37,621 nt of DNA from Nonomuraea basaltis (GCF_005893125.1 NZ_VCJS01000120.1:1-37621); one strand, 5' to 3'. Counted from the first letter of the stretch, positions 22,839 through 31,565 are shown. Numbers and translations: made by a program. Notes: generated by a model not told the origin, from the sequence alone.

Positions 22839-23474
22839 TCAGGACGCCTCGAAGGCCGCGGCCACGGCCGTCCGCACCTCGTCCATGGAGGCGGTGCCCA
22901 GCTCGCGCTTGATGGAGGTCATGTCCACGTCCGGCATGCCGCAGGCGACCGCCCAGTTCCAGGGCGACAGGTCGCCGTCCACGTTGAGCGCGAAGCCGTG
23001 GCTGGTGACGCCCCGGCTCTGCCGCATCCCGATCGAGACGATCTTGCGCCCGGTCTCGGCGGTCCAGACGCCGGTGAGCAGCTCGGACCCCGGCGGCGTG
23101 TCCCGCCGCTCAGCCGGCAGCCCCAGCTTGCCCAGCGCCTCCACCAGCCGCAGCTCCACCTCGCGCACATAGTCGACGATGCCCTGATCTTCGCCCAGCT
23201 TGACGATCAGGTAGCCGACGAGCTGCCCCGGCCCGTGGTAAGTGAGCTGGCCACCGCGGCCCGTCTCGACCACGGGGATGCCCCGCGACGGGTCGGGCAG
23301 GTGGGTCATCGGCGTGCGGCGGCCGACGGTGAAGACGGACGGATGGCTGAGCAGCCAGAGCGTGTCCGGACGCGCGTCGCTCTGGCGCTGCCCGACGAGG
23401 TCGGTCATGTGCTCCATCGCCTCGTCGTAGTCGACGAGATCGTCCTGAATGAGTGTCAGCGGCCTTGCCCTCAT
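22839..23474 (-). CDS. lipB: Lipoyl(octanoyl) transferase LipB
   Basis: 211 residues. LSHPSVFTVGRRTP, then RGGQLTYHGPGQLVGYLIV is the LipB signature, GRKIVSIGMRQSRGVTSHGFALNVDGDL carries the catalytic lysine, and VACGMPDVDMTSI the catalytic cysteine. LipB moves octanoate from acyl carrier protein to lipoyl domains of 2-oxoacid dehydrogenases and GcvH; LipA then adds sulfur. lipA, which often follows in actinobacteria, is not next to it here. ATG 23474 is six bases after TATCCT (23481-23486, minus strand) and lacks a ribosome site, so it is probably leaderless. PspC-like gene lies upstream. Confidence 0.95.
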   Translation of the reverse strand: MRARPLTLIQDDLVDYDEAMEHMTDLVGQRQSDARPDTLWLLSHPSVFTVGRRTPMTHLPDPSRGIPVVETGRGGQLTYHGPGQLVGYLIVKLGEDQGIVDYVREVELRLVEALGKLGLPAERRDTPPGSELLTGVWTAETGRKIVSIGMRQSRGVTSHGFALNVDGDLSPWNWAVACGMPDVDMTSIKRELGTASMDEVRTAVAAAFEAS

Positions 23475-23575
23475 GCTTCGAGGATAAGCCGCCTCCAGGA
23501 TGGCGAGCGCACTCGTACCCGCCCGAGGCCGACCCGCAGGCCCGGCACCCCGCCCCGGAGGCGCACCCACCACAG

Positions 23576-23779
23576 TCACTCGGTACGCGGCGCCGTACGG
23601 TAACCCTTCGGCTCCTCCGGGACGAGGATCCACATGACGACGTAGACGACCCACAGCGGCCCAGGAATGAGCGACAGGAGCAGCCAGAGGATCCGGACGA
23701 GAGTGGGCGGCAGGCCCATCTTGTCGGCGAGGCCCCCGCAGACCCCGGCTATGATTCTGTGCTCTCGTGAGCGGTACAT
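23576..23779 (-). CDS. PspC-domain membrane protein
   Basis: 67 residues. REHRIIAGVCGGLADKMGLPPTLVRILWLLLSLIPG is the PspC motif, followed by one further hydrophobic helix (LWVVYVVMWILVP). PspC proteins sit in the membrane and take part in envelope-stress sensing in other bacteria; short stand-alone versions are common in actinobacteria with unknown roles. GGAGG lies five to six bases before the ATG. An inverted repeat at 23790-23805 sits in the leader. Confidence 0.85.
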   Translation of the reverse strand: MYRSREHRIIAGVCGGLADKMGLPPTLVRILWLLLSLIPGPLWVVYVVMWILVPEEPKGYRTAPRTE

Positions 23780-23789
23780 GATGTCCTCC

Positions 23790-23805
23790 GTAGGTTACGA
23801 CCTAC
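23790..23805. repeat. Inverted repeat in the PspC gene leader
   Basis: GTAGGT-TACG-ACCTAC is a perfect 6-base-pair repeat immediately upstream of the GGAGG of the PspC gene. It could be an operator or a leader hairpin; it could also contribute to ending the HAD transcript. Confidence 0.4.
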
Positions 23806-23839
23806 CTGTAGAACGGACAGCCGGCCCGCAGGACTCCCG

Positions 23840-24346
23840 CTAGGAACCCTGAGAAAACCCTGTAAGGGTCAGCCATTCAAGTGCCATGCCCAGATGGTGG
23901 CTGGTCAGTCCGCGTCGCGGGTCCACGTGGACGAGCAGGAAGTCGTCGAGACCCTGATGCACCCTGAGGTACTCCTCGTCCTCCGCCCACACCTGGTCGT
24001 CGAACCAGACGAACGGCCGCCGCCCCGCGTACGCCGCCACGTGCGGGGTCTTGAACATCTCGCCGTGCTCGCTGGGCACGTCGGTGCTCAAGGGGATGAC
24101 GGGGAGGGAGGGCAGGCCGATCCTGGGCGCGATCCAGTCGTTGGCGTGCTGCTCCCAGGTGGTCGCCCAGACCAGCTCGGCCCCGGTCGCCACGGCGAGG
24201 TCGAGGAGTCTGCGGCCGTGCCGGGGGTTGAGGTGCACGGTGTAGACCTCGCCGCCGATCGTGCACCGGTAGCGCCGGAACTCGGGAGTGGGCCGTCCCA
24301 TGGGGTTGAGCACGCCGTCCACGTCCAGCAGCAGCAGAGGTTTCAC
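23840..24346 (-). CDS. HAD-like hydrolase-domain protein coupled to AraC regulator
   Basis: 168 residues. LLLLDVDGVLNPMG matches HAD motif I (DxDG), ELVWATTWEQHAND fits motif II (Thr), and PFVWFDDQVWAEDEEYL fits the acidic motif IV. This is the small HAD group without a large cap domain often called 'HAD domain-containing' secretory-type or hypothetical hydrolase; substrate unknown. GTG at 24346 overlaps the AraC stop codon (GTGA at 24343-24346), so it is translated with the regulator. Confidence 0.82.
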   Translation of the reverse strand: MKPLLLLDVDGVLNPMGRPTPEFRRYRCTIGGEVYTVHLNPRHGRRLLDLAVATGAELVWATTWEQHANDWIAPRIGLPSLPVIPLSTDVPSEHGEMFKTPHVAAYAGRRPFVWFDDQVWAEDEEYLRVHQGLDDFLLVHVDPRRGLTSHHLGMALEWLTLTGFSQGS

Positions 24347-25281
24347 TGCCCCGCTCCGGCTCTCGCCTCGGTGCCCGCCCGGAATTCCTGCGGGCTGATC
24401 CCGCGTACGCGTTTGAAGGCCGCGCTGAGCGCGAACGGGCTGCCGTACCCGACCTTCCTGGCGACCGAGCCGATCGTGGCATCGGGCTCGCGCAGCAGGT
24501 CGGCGGCCAGGGCCAGCCGCCAGTCGGTGAGGAAGGCCATCGGCGGCTCGCCGACCAGCTCGGTGAAGCGCCTGGCCAGCGAGGCCCGGGAGACGCCCAC
24601 CTCGGCGGCCAGGGCGGCGACGGTCCACGGGTGCGCGGGGTTGTTGTGCAGCATCCGCATGGCCCTGCCGACCACGGGGTCGCTCATGGCGCGGTACCAG
24701 GCCGGCGCCTCGTGGGTGGCGAACCACGTTCGCAGCGCCGCGATGAGCAGCAGGTCGAGCAGCCGATCCAGGACGGCCTCCTGTCCGGGCTCGTCCTTGA
24801 CGATCTCGGCGCCGAGCAGTGAGATGACCGGGCCGCCCGGCTGGACGATCAGCGGAGGCAGCGCCTCGAGCAGCCGCCTGCTGACCTCGCCCTCCATGCT
24901 GTAGGCGCCGACCAGCAGCACGGTCTCGCCGTCGGGGTCGTTGCCCCATGTCCGCACGCCCAGGTCCATGGCCTGGTAGAGGGACTCGCCGTCGAGCGTG
25001 GTGCAGTGCTGGCCGGGGTGGATGATGATCTGTGGCTTGGTGCCGGGGTCGTCGGCCACGATGTACGGCTCCGGCCCCCGGTTGATCGACATCTCGCCCG
25101 GCCCCAGGCGTACGGGCTCACCCTCCTCGGGCACGATCCACGCCTCCCCGCGCAGCACCGCCGTCACCGCCAGCGGGGACTCGTCCTGGACGCGCATGGA
25201 CCAGGGCGAGTCCAGGATGCAGCGGAGCAGGAAGGCGCCACGGGCCCGCGGGCCGTCGAGTAACGCCGCGAGCTGATCCAT
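24343..25281 (-). CDS. AraC-family regulator with N-terminal cupin domain
   Basis: 312 residues. The N-terminal half has the cupin_6 pattern (FLLRCILDSPWSMRVQDESPL then PVRLGPGEMSINRGPEPYIV). The C-terminal ~100 residues hold the two AraC helix-turn-helices (WTVAALAAEVGVSRASLARRFTELVGEPPMAFLTDWRLALAADLL and ATIGSVARKVGYGSPFALSAAFKRVRGISPQEFR). It is divergent from the NmrA-like gene at 25355, 73 bases apart. This pairing is the standard layout of an AraC activator with its oxidoreductase target, which I infer here. It is translationally coupled to the HAD gene. Confidence 0.92.
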   Translation of the reverse strand: MDQLAALLDGPRARGAFLLRCILDSPWSMRVQDESPLAVTAVLRGEAWIVPEEGEPVRLGPGEMSINRGPEPYIVADDPGTKPQIIIHPGQHCTTLDGESLYQAMDLGVRTWGNDPDGETVLLVGAYSMEGEVSRRLLEALPPLIVQPGGPVISLLGAEIVKDEPGQEAVLDRLLDLLLIAALRTWFATHEAPAWYRAMSDPVVGRAMRMLHNNPAHPWTVAALAAEVGVSRASLARRFTELVGEPPMAFLTDWRLALAADLLREPDATIGSVARKVGYGSPFALSAAFKRVRGISPQEFRAGTEARAGAGQ

Positions 25282-25354
25282 GGCTAGACGATCGCATATG
25301 CCATTGCGCTTCTCAACCATGGAGAGTCTTACGGTATGGCGAGTTACTAGAGGC

Positions 25355-26164
25355 ATGACGATTCTGGTTCTTGGCGGCACGGGCAAGACCGGCCGCCGCG
25401 TGGCTGACCGACTCACCGCTCTCGACCTGCCCGTACGGATCGGGTCCCGCTCCTCCGTACCGGCCTTCGAATGGACCGACCGCGCCACCTGGCCGGCCGT
25501 GCTCGACGGCGTCTCGGCCGTCTACGTCTCCTACTACCCGGACCTGGCCTTCCCGGGAGCGTACGACGACGTCAAGGCGTTCACCGAGCTGGCGGTGAGC
25601 CGCGGCGTCCGGCGGCTGGTCCTGCTGTCGGGCCGGGGCGAGCCGGAGGCGCAGGCGAGCGAGCGGACCGTCGAGGAGTCCGGCCTGGAGTGGACGGTCG
25701 TCCGCTGCAGCTGGTTCATGCAGAACTTCAGCGAGGACTTCCTCCTGGATTCGGTACGCGAGGGCGTCATCGCCCTGCCCGCCGCCGACGTGCCCGAGCC
25801 CTTCGTGGACGTGGACGACATCGCCGACGTGGCCGTGGCCGCGCTCACCCAGGACGGCCACGCGGGCAAGCTGTACGAGCTGACCGGGCCGCGCCTGCTG
25901 ACGTTCACGCAGGTGGCGCAGGAGCTGTCCGAGGCCACCGGCAGGCGGATCTCGTTTGTCCGGGTGACGCCGGAGGAGTATGTGGCGGCGGCCGTCGGGC
26001 AAGGGTTCCCCCGGGGCCAGGCGGAGAGCCTGGCCGCCATGTTCACCGAGATCCTCGACGGCCGCAACGCCAACGTGGCCGACGGCGTACGGCAGGCGCT
26101 CGGCCGCCCGGCGCGCGACTTCGCCGACTTCGCCCGGGCCAACGCCCACGTCTGGGAGGTCTGA
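25355..26164 (+). CDS. NmrA-like NAD(P)-binding protein (second copy)
   Basis: 269 residues. The start TILVLGGTGKTGRRVADRL supplies the GxxGxxG NADP-binding motif; LVLLSGRGEPEAQASE, LEWTVVRCSWFMQNF and PFVDVDDIADVAVAAL are typical of NmrA-like and ergot-alkaloid-biosynthesis-like reductases. The substrate is unknown. The ATG at 25355 is chosen over upstream in-frame starts because homology starts there; AGAGG is close before it and TACGGT (25330-25335) may be its -10 box. It is divergent from the AraC gene. Its TGA directly abuts the stop of the next, convergent gene with no base between. Confidence 0.85.
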   Translation: MTILVLGGTGKTGRRVADRLTALDLPVRIGSRSSVPAFEWTDRATWPAVLDGVSAVYVSYYPDLAFPGAYDDVKAFTELAVSRGVRRLVLLSGRGEPEAQASERTVEESGLEWTVVRCSWFMQNFSEDFLLDSVREGVIALPAADVPEPFVDVDDIADVAVAALTQDGHAGKLYELTGPRLLTFTQVAQELSEATGRRISFVRVTPEEYVAAAVGQGFPRGQAESLAAMFTEILDGRNANVADGVRQALGRPARDFADFARANAHVWEV

Positions 26165-28807
26165 CTACGGCTGCCGGTCCGGCAGGTCCTCGCACAGCGG
26201 GTCGGGGACCGCGGGCTCCGAGGACACCAGTTGCCCGCAGCGGACCTGCGGCTCGTTGTCCCCGGCCCGCATCAGGGCGATGACGGCGTTCAGCGGATCG
26301 TGGCGGTCGGTGTTGTCGAAGCGCAGCACCCCGCTGACACCGTTGATGAAGTCCCGGCCGGAGATTCTGGCGAGTTGGTAGAGCACGTCGCCGCGGCTGA
26401 CGGGTGGGTTCGAGCGGGGGTCATAGACGATGTTGGCAGCTCTGTGGAGCGCCTCTCCCGCGGCGTAGGTGAGGATGAGATTGTCGTCCGCCAGCATCTC
26501 CATGCCGGCCGAAGGCTGCTCCTGGAGCAGCCCGGCGATGAAATGCGGCAGCGGCCTCGCCGCGCCGCCGGATGACGCCTTCGAGGGGAACGACCAGAGC
26601 CGGCGGTCGGCCAGACTGGTGTAGTACAGCTCGACCCTGTCCTGGACCAGGGCCCCGCCCTTGTTGTAGGCGGCCTCCCGGGTGACGTCGTCGCCCGCGA
26701 TAACCTTGACCCTTCCGGCTCCGCACGGCGTCTTGGCCAGCGCGCCGATGAAGGCGGTAATCTCCGGCGAGCGGCCGGCGTAGAAATAGACGTCCGGCGA
26801 CTCGGCGCAGGCCTCGCCTGCGGCTTTGTCGATGCCGCTCTCCACGGTGTACGGCACCCGCACGGGCCGCGCGCCGCCTTCCGCCTCGAAGGCCTCGGCG
26901 AAGTCCGCGGCCAGATCGCCGGTGTAGACCTCACCGGCGGAACCGTCCTCGACGATCACGGCTGTCGGCGACTCCACCTCCTTCAGCAGCGTGCGCCGTG
27001 CGTACCGGGCGGCCAGCGCGGCCTGCCGGTAATTGGTGGGGCTCACGTGGAAGTAGTATCTCGTGGCCTGGCCGTCGACCTTGCCGAGATCGTCGGCGGT
27101 GCCCGTGGTGCCCACCATGGGGATCTTCTCGCGGGCCAGGACGCCGATGGCCTGGCGCACCCCATCCAGGCTTCGCGCGAACCCCACCACGCCGACGACG
27201 GAGGAATCCCTTCGGGCCAGCGCGGCGATCTGCTTCGCGGCCTCGGCGCCCTGCGCGTATTCGTCACCCGCGTTCGCCAGCAGGATGCGGATTCGAGGGC
27301 TGCCTGTCTTGTCCCGCTGCAGGGCGACCAGGGACCGCAGCTCTCCCAGTCGGCCGACGATCCGGCTACCGACGTCTCCGTCCGCCATGGAGTACTCGCC
27401 GAGCACGACCAGCGACACGTATTTGTGCTGCTTGGTGATCTGAGCGTTCTGCCGGTCTATTTCCGCGATCAGCGACGCCAGCTCGGGGCGCAGCACCTTG
27501 GGAGTGGGTCCCTTGTCGTTGAGCACTCCTATGCATTCCCGGCCCACCTTCCGCACCCAGGTGAGCTGGCACCGCTGCTCGGCCGCGACGGCCGTGGCCC
27601 GCTGGTCGTGCAGGGTCGCCACGATGGGCAGGACCACCATGAGCACGGCGACCAGCCAATAGAGGGCGGCGCGGCGCCGTCTCACTCTCGGCCGGAAGTC
27701 CGTGGCGACGGACCTCGCGCTGCCCTCCGGCGCGTCGACCACGAGGTAGGGACACGCGACCGACCGAGCCGCCCGCGCCCGCCAGGCACGGACCTGCTCC
27801 GGCATGCGGGAGACGCGGGTCTGCGCGTGCTTCACCGTGTCGGCGGGGGGAGCCGCCTCACTGGAGGTGAGCACAAGCAGCGGCACGTGCTGCCCCGTCC
27901 GCTCGCGCTCGTCGTGCACACCGCCGATGAACCGGTGGGCGACGTGCTCTCCCCCGGTCCCTGACTCCGTGCTCATCCGGCCTATCAGCAGCACGCAGTT
28001 GACGCTCCGCCCCCAGCTCGGCCACGGCCAGCGGCGCTGGTAGGCCTGGCGCAGGTCCTCGCAGAAGGCGTGCACGAGCAGCGTGTCGAGCTGCTCGTCG
28101 GTGGTCTTCATGGCCAGTCGCCGGTGGTAGGCGTCCATCGGCTCGCCTTTTTGGCGTGGGAAATAGTCCTTGTGCTTGGCGAACCTCCGATAGGACAGCC
28201 AGCCGGTGGCCATCAGGCCGACCTGGACGGCACTCGCCGCCGCGCTGGCCAGCGGCGGGCCGATGAGGGCGATGTGCTCGACCACGGCGACCACGCGTCC
28301 CAGCCCGGTGAAGAGGCCGGCGCTCACCGGCACCCAGGCGGGCAGCGCGCGGCTCAGGTAATCGACGATTTCGCCGGTCTTGACCGACGCCCACCGATTC
28401 CTGCGCCATTCTCTGTACGCCTGCGCCCAGCGATCCGATTCGTCCTCCCCGTCGGCCGGATCGCTGCCGCTCCTCCGCCATTCGATGGCCCAGAGCACAA
28501 ACTTCGACATGGGGAACCGCGGAGGGGGCATCAGTGAAGCGGGAATGCGCCGGCCCAGCTCCCTGGTGATCAGCTCGACCAGCGCGGGCGTGTCACCGAT
28601 CTGTGCGAGCTTCTCCCGCCGGACCACGGCGCACGGAGCTCTCCAACTGTAGGGCCTGACGAGCTGCTCGGCGACCTGGCTCGCGTCGTCCTCCCCCACG
28701 AAGACAAGCACGGGAAGATGCCGATCCTTCCGCCACACCGCGGGCCGGGACACCAGATCCTCGACCGCCTTGTGCGGCCCCTCCCCAGAGAAACCCAAGT
28801 CGGACAT
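26165..28807 (-). CDS. Membrane receptor-like protein: decayed NTPase-like region + type-1 periplasmic-binding domain
   Basis: 880 residues. Cytoplasmic region (about 1-375): LPVLVFVGEDDASQ (residues ~31-44) sits where a Walker A would be, and NCVLLIGRMSTE (~267-280) where a Walker B would be; both have lost the key Gly-Lys-Ser/Thr and Asp residues. A hydrophobic stretch (~154-204) may add one or two helices. A clear membrane helix (ALYWLVAVLMVVLPIVATL, ~379-400) precedes the extracellular part. From ~460 to 870 lies a type-1 periplasmic-binding (Leu/Ile/Val-binding-like) domain: VSLVVLGEYSMADGD, SSVVGVVGFARSLDGV, VGTTGTADDLG, YYFHVSPTNYRQAALAA, NGVSGVLRFDNTDRHDP. Start at 28807 has GGGAG seven bases upstream. 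From memory, actinobacteria carry similar fusions annotated as 'ABC transporter substrate-binding protein', some with intact P-loops. No ABC permease or ATPase is nearby. I infer a ligand-sensing receptor, not an importer part. Confidence 0.75.
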   Translation of the reverse strand: MSDLGFSGEGPHKAVEDLVSRPAVWRKDRHLPVLVFVGEDDASQVAEQLVRPYSWRAPCAVVRREKLAQIGDTPALVELITRELGRRIPASLMPPPRFPMSKFVLWAIEWRRSGSDPADGEDESDRWAQAYREWRRNRWASVKTGEIVDYLSRALPAWVPVSAGLFTGLGRVVAVVEHIALIGPPLASAAASAVQVGLMATGWLSYRRFAKHKDYFPRQKGEPMDAYHRRLAMKTTDEQLDTLLVHAFCEDLRQAYQRRWPWPSWGRSVNCVLLIGRMSTESGTGGEHVAHRFIGGVHDERERTGQHVPLLVLTSSEAAPPADTVKHAQTRVSRMPEQVRAWRARAARSVACPYLVVDAPEGSARSVATDFRPRVRRRRAALYWLVAVLMVVLPIVATLHDQRATAVAAEQRCQLTWVRKVGRECIGVLNDKGPTPKVLRPELASLIAEIDRQNAQITKQHKYVSLVVLGEYSMADGDVGSRIVGRLGELRSLVALQRDKTGSPRIRILLANAGDEYAQGAEAAKQIAALARRDSSVVGVVGFARSLDGVRQAIGVLAREKIPMVGTTGTADDLGKVDGQATRYYFHVSPTNYRQAALAARYARRTLLKEVESPTAVIVEDGSAGEVYTGDLAADFAEAFEAEGGARPVRVPYTVESGIDKAAGEACAESPDVYFYAGRSPEITAFIGALAKTPCGAGRVKVIAGDDVTREAAYNKGGALVQDRVELYYTSLADRRLWSFPSKASSGGAARPLPHFIAGLLQEQPSAGMEMLADDNLILTYAAGEALHRAANIVYDPRSNPPVSRGDVLYQLARISGRDFINGVSGVLRFDNTDRHDPLNAVIALMRAGDNEPQVRCGQLVSSEPAVPDPLCEDLPDRQP

Positions 28808-29108
28808 ATGGTGCTCCCGGTCGAGCTTTTGGCGGCATATAAAGCCCATAGAATCGCACTGTGACGACAAGGTCGATGAGGGAAATGAGCAGGACCCTCA
28901 TACCAAGGCGTTATGAGCGACGGATTTGTCGTGACTAATTCCCCCTTACCACTTTGGCAGGATCCCAGCCGGGCACCGCCTCGTCCAGCACGAGCACCGA
29001 GAGAGGCAGGGATGTGAGACTCAATGGTGCTCCTTGGACCGGCCGGAGCCTGTAACGTTCATTTCAGGAGGCGGCGAGTCCTGTAGCTTTTGTTTCCAAG
29101 CAAGAGTA
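28808..29108. other. Intergenic region between receptor gene and RpiR gene
   Basis: About 300 bases without a convincing gene, less GC-rich than the rest. It should hold the promoters for both divergent genes. TTGTCGTGAC (28926-28935) is a 9-of-10 inverted copy of GTGACGACAA (28861-28870), 65 bases away. TAGCTT at 29084-29089 is a possible -10 box for the RpiR gene. I see no RNA gene. Confidence 0.45.
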
Positions 29109-30020
29109 ATGAGCGCTACACAGGAGTCAATATCCGTAATGGAAAATTCACACAGCCCAATCGAGCAGCTCAGGGCCATGGTCCGGCAGCTATGGGAGGA
29201 CCTGTCGCCCGCTGAGCGGGCCGTGTGCCAATATCTGATCTCCGCCTCGCCCGAGCAGATCCTCTTCGCCAGCGCGCAGGAGCTGGGCAGCGCGACGGGC
29301 ACCAGCAACGCCACCGTGGTCCGCACGATGCAGCGGCTGGGCTTCGGCGGCCTGCCGGGGCTGAAGCGGGTGCTGGCGGCCGAGTTCACCTCGGCGGTGG
29401 CTCCCGACGTGCGCCTCAGGCAGCGCATCAACCACGTCGGCCAGGACCTGTCGAGCATCTGGGAGCGGGTCTTCGACGAGGCCCGCGAGCGGGTCGACCA
29501 CTGCCGGCGGCTGCTCGACGCGGAGGCGTTCAAGAAGGCGGTGGAGCTGCTGGTCAACGCGCCCGGCGTGGTCGTCTACGGCGCGGGCGCCTCCGAGCCG
29601 GCCGCCCACCACCTGGCGCTCAAGCTCAACCGGCGCGGCCACCGGACCCGTATGGTGTCCTCGACCGGGTTCGCGCTGGCCGACGACCTGCTGTGGCTGG
29701 CGCACAGCGAGGCGCTGGTGATCTTCCAGCCCGGCCGCAGGCTGAGGGAGATCACCGTGCTGATCGACCGGGCCCACGCGGTGGGCGCGAGCATCGTGCT
29801 GATCTCCGACGAGCTCGGCGGCGAGTTCGCCGACCGCGTGAACGCGGTGCTGGCGGCCCCGCACACGCCCACGGGCATCACGGCCGAGCCGCTGACCGGG
29901 ATCATCGTGGCCGACGCCCTGCTGCTGGCGCTCGACACGCTCGACGAGTCCCGCTCGGTCGAGCACTCCCACCAGCTGAACGCCCTGCGCGAGCAGTTGC
30001 TCGGTCCCCGTTTCCGCTAA
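29109..30020 (+). CDS. MurR/RpiR-family transcriptional regulator
   Basis: 303 residues from ATG 29109. The N-terminal RpiR helix-turn-helix (LSPAERAVCQYLISASPEQILFASAQELGSATGTSNATVVRTMQRLGFGGLPGLKRVL) is followed by a SIS sugar-phosphate-binding domain (VVVYGAGASEPAAHHLALKLNRRGHRTRMV, then DLLWLAHSEALVIFQPG). RpiR proteins respond to phosphosugars such as MurNAc-6-P. The start is uncertain: ATG 29139 (MENSHSPIEQL) is also possible, with AGGAG 12 bases upstream. uppP follows 39 bases later in the same direction. Confidence 0.9.
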   Translation: MSATQESISVMENSHSPIEQLRAMVRQLWEDLSPAERAVCQYLISASPEQILFASAQELGSATGTSNATVVRTMQRLGFGGLPGLKRVLAAEFTSAVAPDVRLRQRINHVGQDLSSIWERVFDEARERVDHCRRLLDAEAFKKAVELLVNAPGVVVYGAGASEPAAHHLALKLNRRGHRTRMVSSTGFALADDLLWLAHSEALVIFQPGRRLREITVLIDRAHAVGASIVLISDELGGEFADRVNAVLAAPHTPTGITAEPLTGIIVADALLLALDTLDESRSVEHSHQLNALREQLLGPRFR

Positions 30021-30059
30021 TCTCACCTCGTCACGCCCGCGTTCTTGAAAGGTGTCGTC

Positions 30060-30890
30060 GTGATCGGCTGGCTAGAAGCGGTGGTTCTGGGATTGATCCA
30101 GGGGCTCACGGAGTTCCTGCCGATCTCCTCCAGCGCCCACATCCGTGTGGTCTCCGCTTTCGCCGGCTGGCAGGACCCGGGGGCGGCCTTCACGGCGGTC
30201 ATCCAGCTCGGCACCGAGACGGCCGTGGTGATCTACTTCCGCAAGGAGCTCTGGGAGATCGTCTCCACCTGGACCAGGTCTCTGTGGAACAGGGACCTGC
30301 GCGGCCACTGGGCCGCCCGCATGGGGTGGTACATCATCGTCGGCTCGCTGCCGATCGGCGTGCTCGGCCTGGTCCTGAAAGACCAGATCGAGACCGTCTT
30401 CCGTGACCTGCGCATAGTCGGCACCACGCTGATCGTCTTCGCCCTCATCCTGTGGTTCGCCGACCGCACCGCCCGCAACAAGCTCACGCTGGAGAAGCAC
30501 CTCAGCTTCACCCACGCCATCGTCTACGGCTTCGCCCAGTCGCTCGCCCTGATCCCGGGCGTGTCCCGCTCGGGCGGCACGGTCACCGCCGGCCTGCTGC
30601 TCGACTACCGCCGCGAGGACGCGGCCAAATACTCGTTCCTGCTGGCCATCCCGGCCGTCCTGGCGTCGGGGGTGCTGGAGCTGGCCGAGATCGGGGAGGG
30701 CCAGGCCCCCGCGTGGGGGCCGACCATCCTGGCCACGATCATCTCGTTCATCGTCGGCTACGCGGCGGTGGCCTGGTTCCTGCGCTACATCAGCACGCAC
30801 CGCTTCACCGGCTTCGTGATCTACCGGATCATCCTGGGGTTCTTCGTCATCCTCGCGGTCACCATGGACTGGATCCCGGCCCTAGGCTGA
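30060..30890 (+). CDS. uppP: Undecaprenyl-diphosphatase UppP (BacA)
   Basis: 276 residues, within the usual 265-280. Motif GLIQGLTEFLPISSSAHIRV holds the first catalytic segment (Glu-rich and SSSAH), and LALIPGVSRSGGTVTAGLLL the second (PGVSRSG). About eight helices are predicted. The enzyme removes phosphate from undecaprenyl diphosphate on the outer face of the membrane, recycling the lipid carrier for peptidoglycan and wall polymers. GTG at 30060 is chosen because GAAAGG lies seven bases upstream; TTG at 30045 is also in frame. The 3' end overlaps the convergent membrane gene by nine bases. Confidence 0.95.
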   Translation: MIGWLEAVVLGLIQGLTEFLPISSSAHIRVVSAFAGWQDPGAAFTAVIQLGTETAVVIYFRKELWEIVSTWTRSLWNRDLRGHWAARMGWYIIVGSLPIGVLGLVLKDQIETVFRDLRIVGTTLIVFALILWFADRTARNKLTLEKHLSFTHAIVYGFAQSLALIPGVSRSGGTVTAGLLLDYRREDAAKYSFLLAIPAVLASGVLELAEIGEGQAPAWGPTILATIISFIVGYAAVAWFLRYISTHRFTGFVIYRIILGFFVILAVTMDWIPALG

Positions 30891-31565
30891 CGCCGGCTCC
30901 CTGTCGCGGGCGGCCGGGTAGTAGGCCGCCCAGGCCTCGTCGCCCATCTTGAGGATCTTCAGCCCCGTCCAGCCGAGGGCGACGACGGGGACGGTCCAGA
31001 ACAGCGCGGTCGCGGGGCCGTACGAGACGGCGAAGGAGCCGAGGTAGCCGACGGCCACGACGAGCGGCACCCACCAGCCCACGAACCCGGCCCGCCACAC
31101 GGCCACGGTCAGCACCGGCAGGCCGATGAACCCGAAGAACATCCATGGCATCTGGAAGGCGAAGATCACACCGGGCAGGTTCAGCATCTCGTCGAGGATC
31201 TTCTGCGCCTGCTCGGGCGAGTAGTGCTGCCCCAGCCACCACTCCACGGGATCACTCAGCAGCAGGCCGGACAGGGAGATGTAACCGATCACCGTCATCC
31301 CGCCCGCCACGTGGCCGAGCCGCGTGGCCCGGCGCCTGGTGAGGTGCACCAAGCCGAGCGCGGCGATGGGCATGAGAATCCAGCTCCAGTGGTAGAGAGC
31401 GGACTGGGCCTGAGCCAAGGCGGGGTTCGCGCCGAAGCTGACCGCCTCCCTGTCGTCGCCCCAGGTGCCCGGGTCGACGAAGACGGCGATGGCCTGGAGC
31501 AGCGGGGCCACGATCAGCAGGACGCCTGCCGTGACGCGGCGGAATGTCACCTGGTCGTTCAACAT
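30882..31565 (-). CDS. Six-helix membrane protein of unknown function
   Basis: 227 residues with six predicted helices (VTAGVLLIVAPLLQAIAVFVD, WSWILMPIAALGLVHL, HVAGGMTVIGYISLSGLLL, FAFQMPWMFFGFIGLPVLTVAVW, WWVPLVVAVGYLGSFAVSY, LFWTVPVVALGWTGLKIL). Trp and Tyr residues line the interfaces. I do not recognise the family. ATG 31565 stands seven bases after TACCGT (31573-31578, minus strand) without a ribosome site, so it is probably leaderless. It converges with uppP. Confidence 0.75.
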   Translation of the reverse strand: MLNDQVTFRRVTAGVLLIVAPLLQAIAVFVDPGTWGDDREAVSFGANPALAQAQSALYHWSWILMPIAALGLVHLTRRRATRLGHVAGGMTVIGYISLSGLLLSDPVEWWLGQHYSPEQAQKILDEMLNLPGVIFAFQMPWMFFGFIGLPVLTVAVWRAGFVGWWVPLVVAVGYLGSFAVSYGPATALFWTVPVVALGWTGLKILKMGDEAWAAYYPAARDREPASA

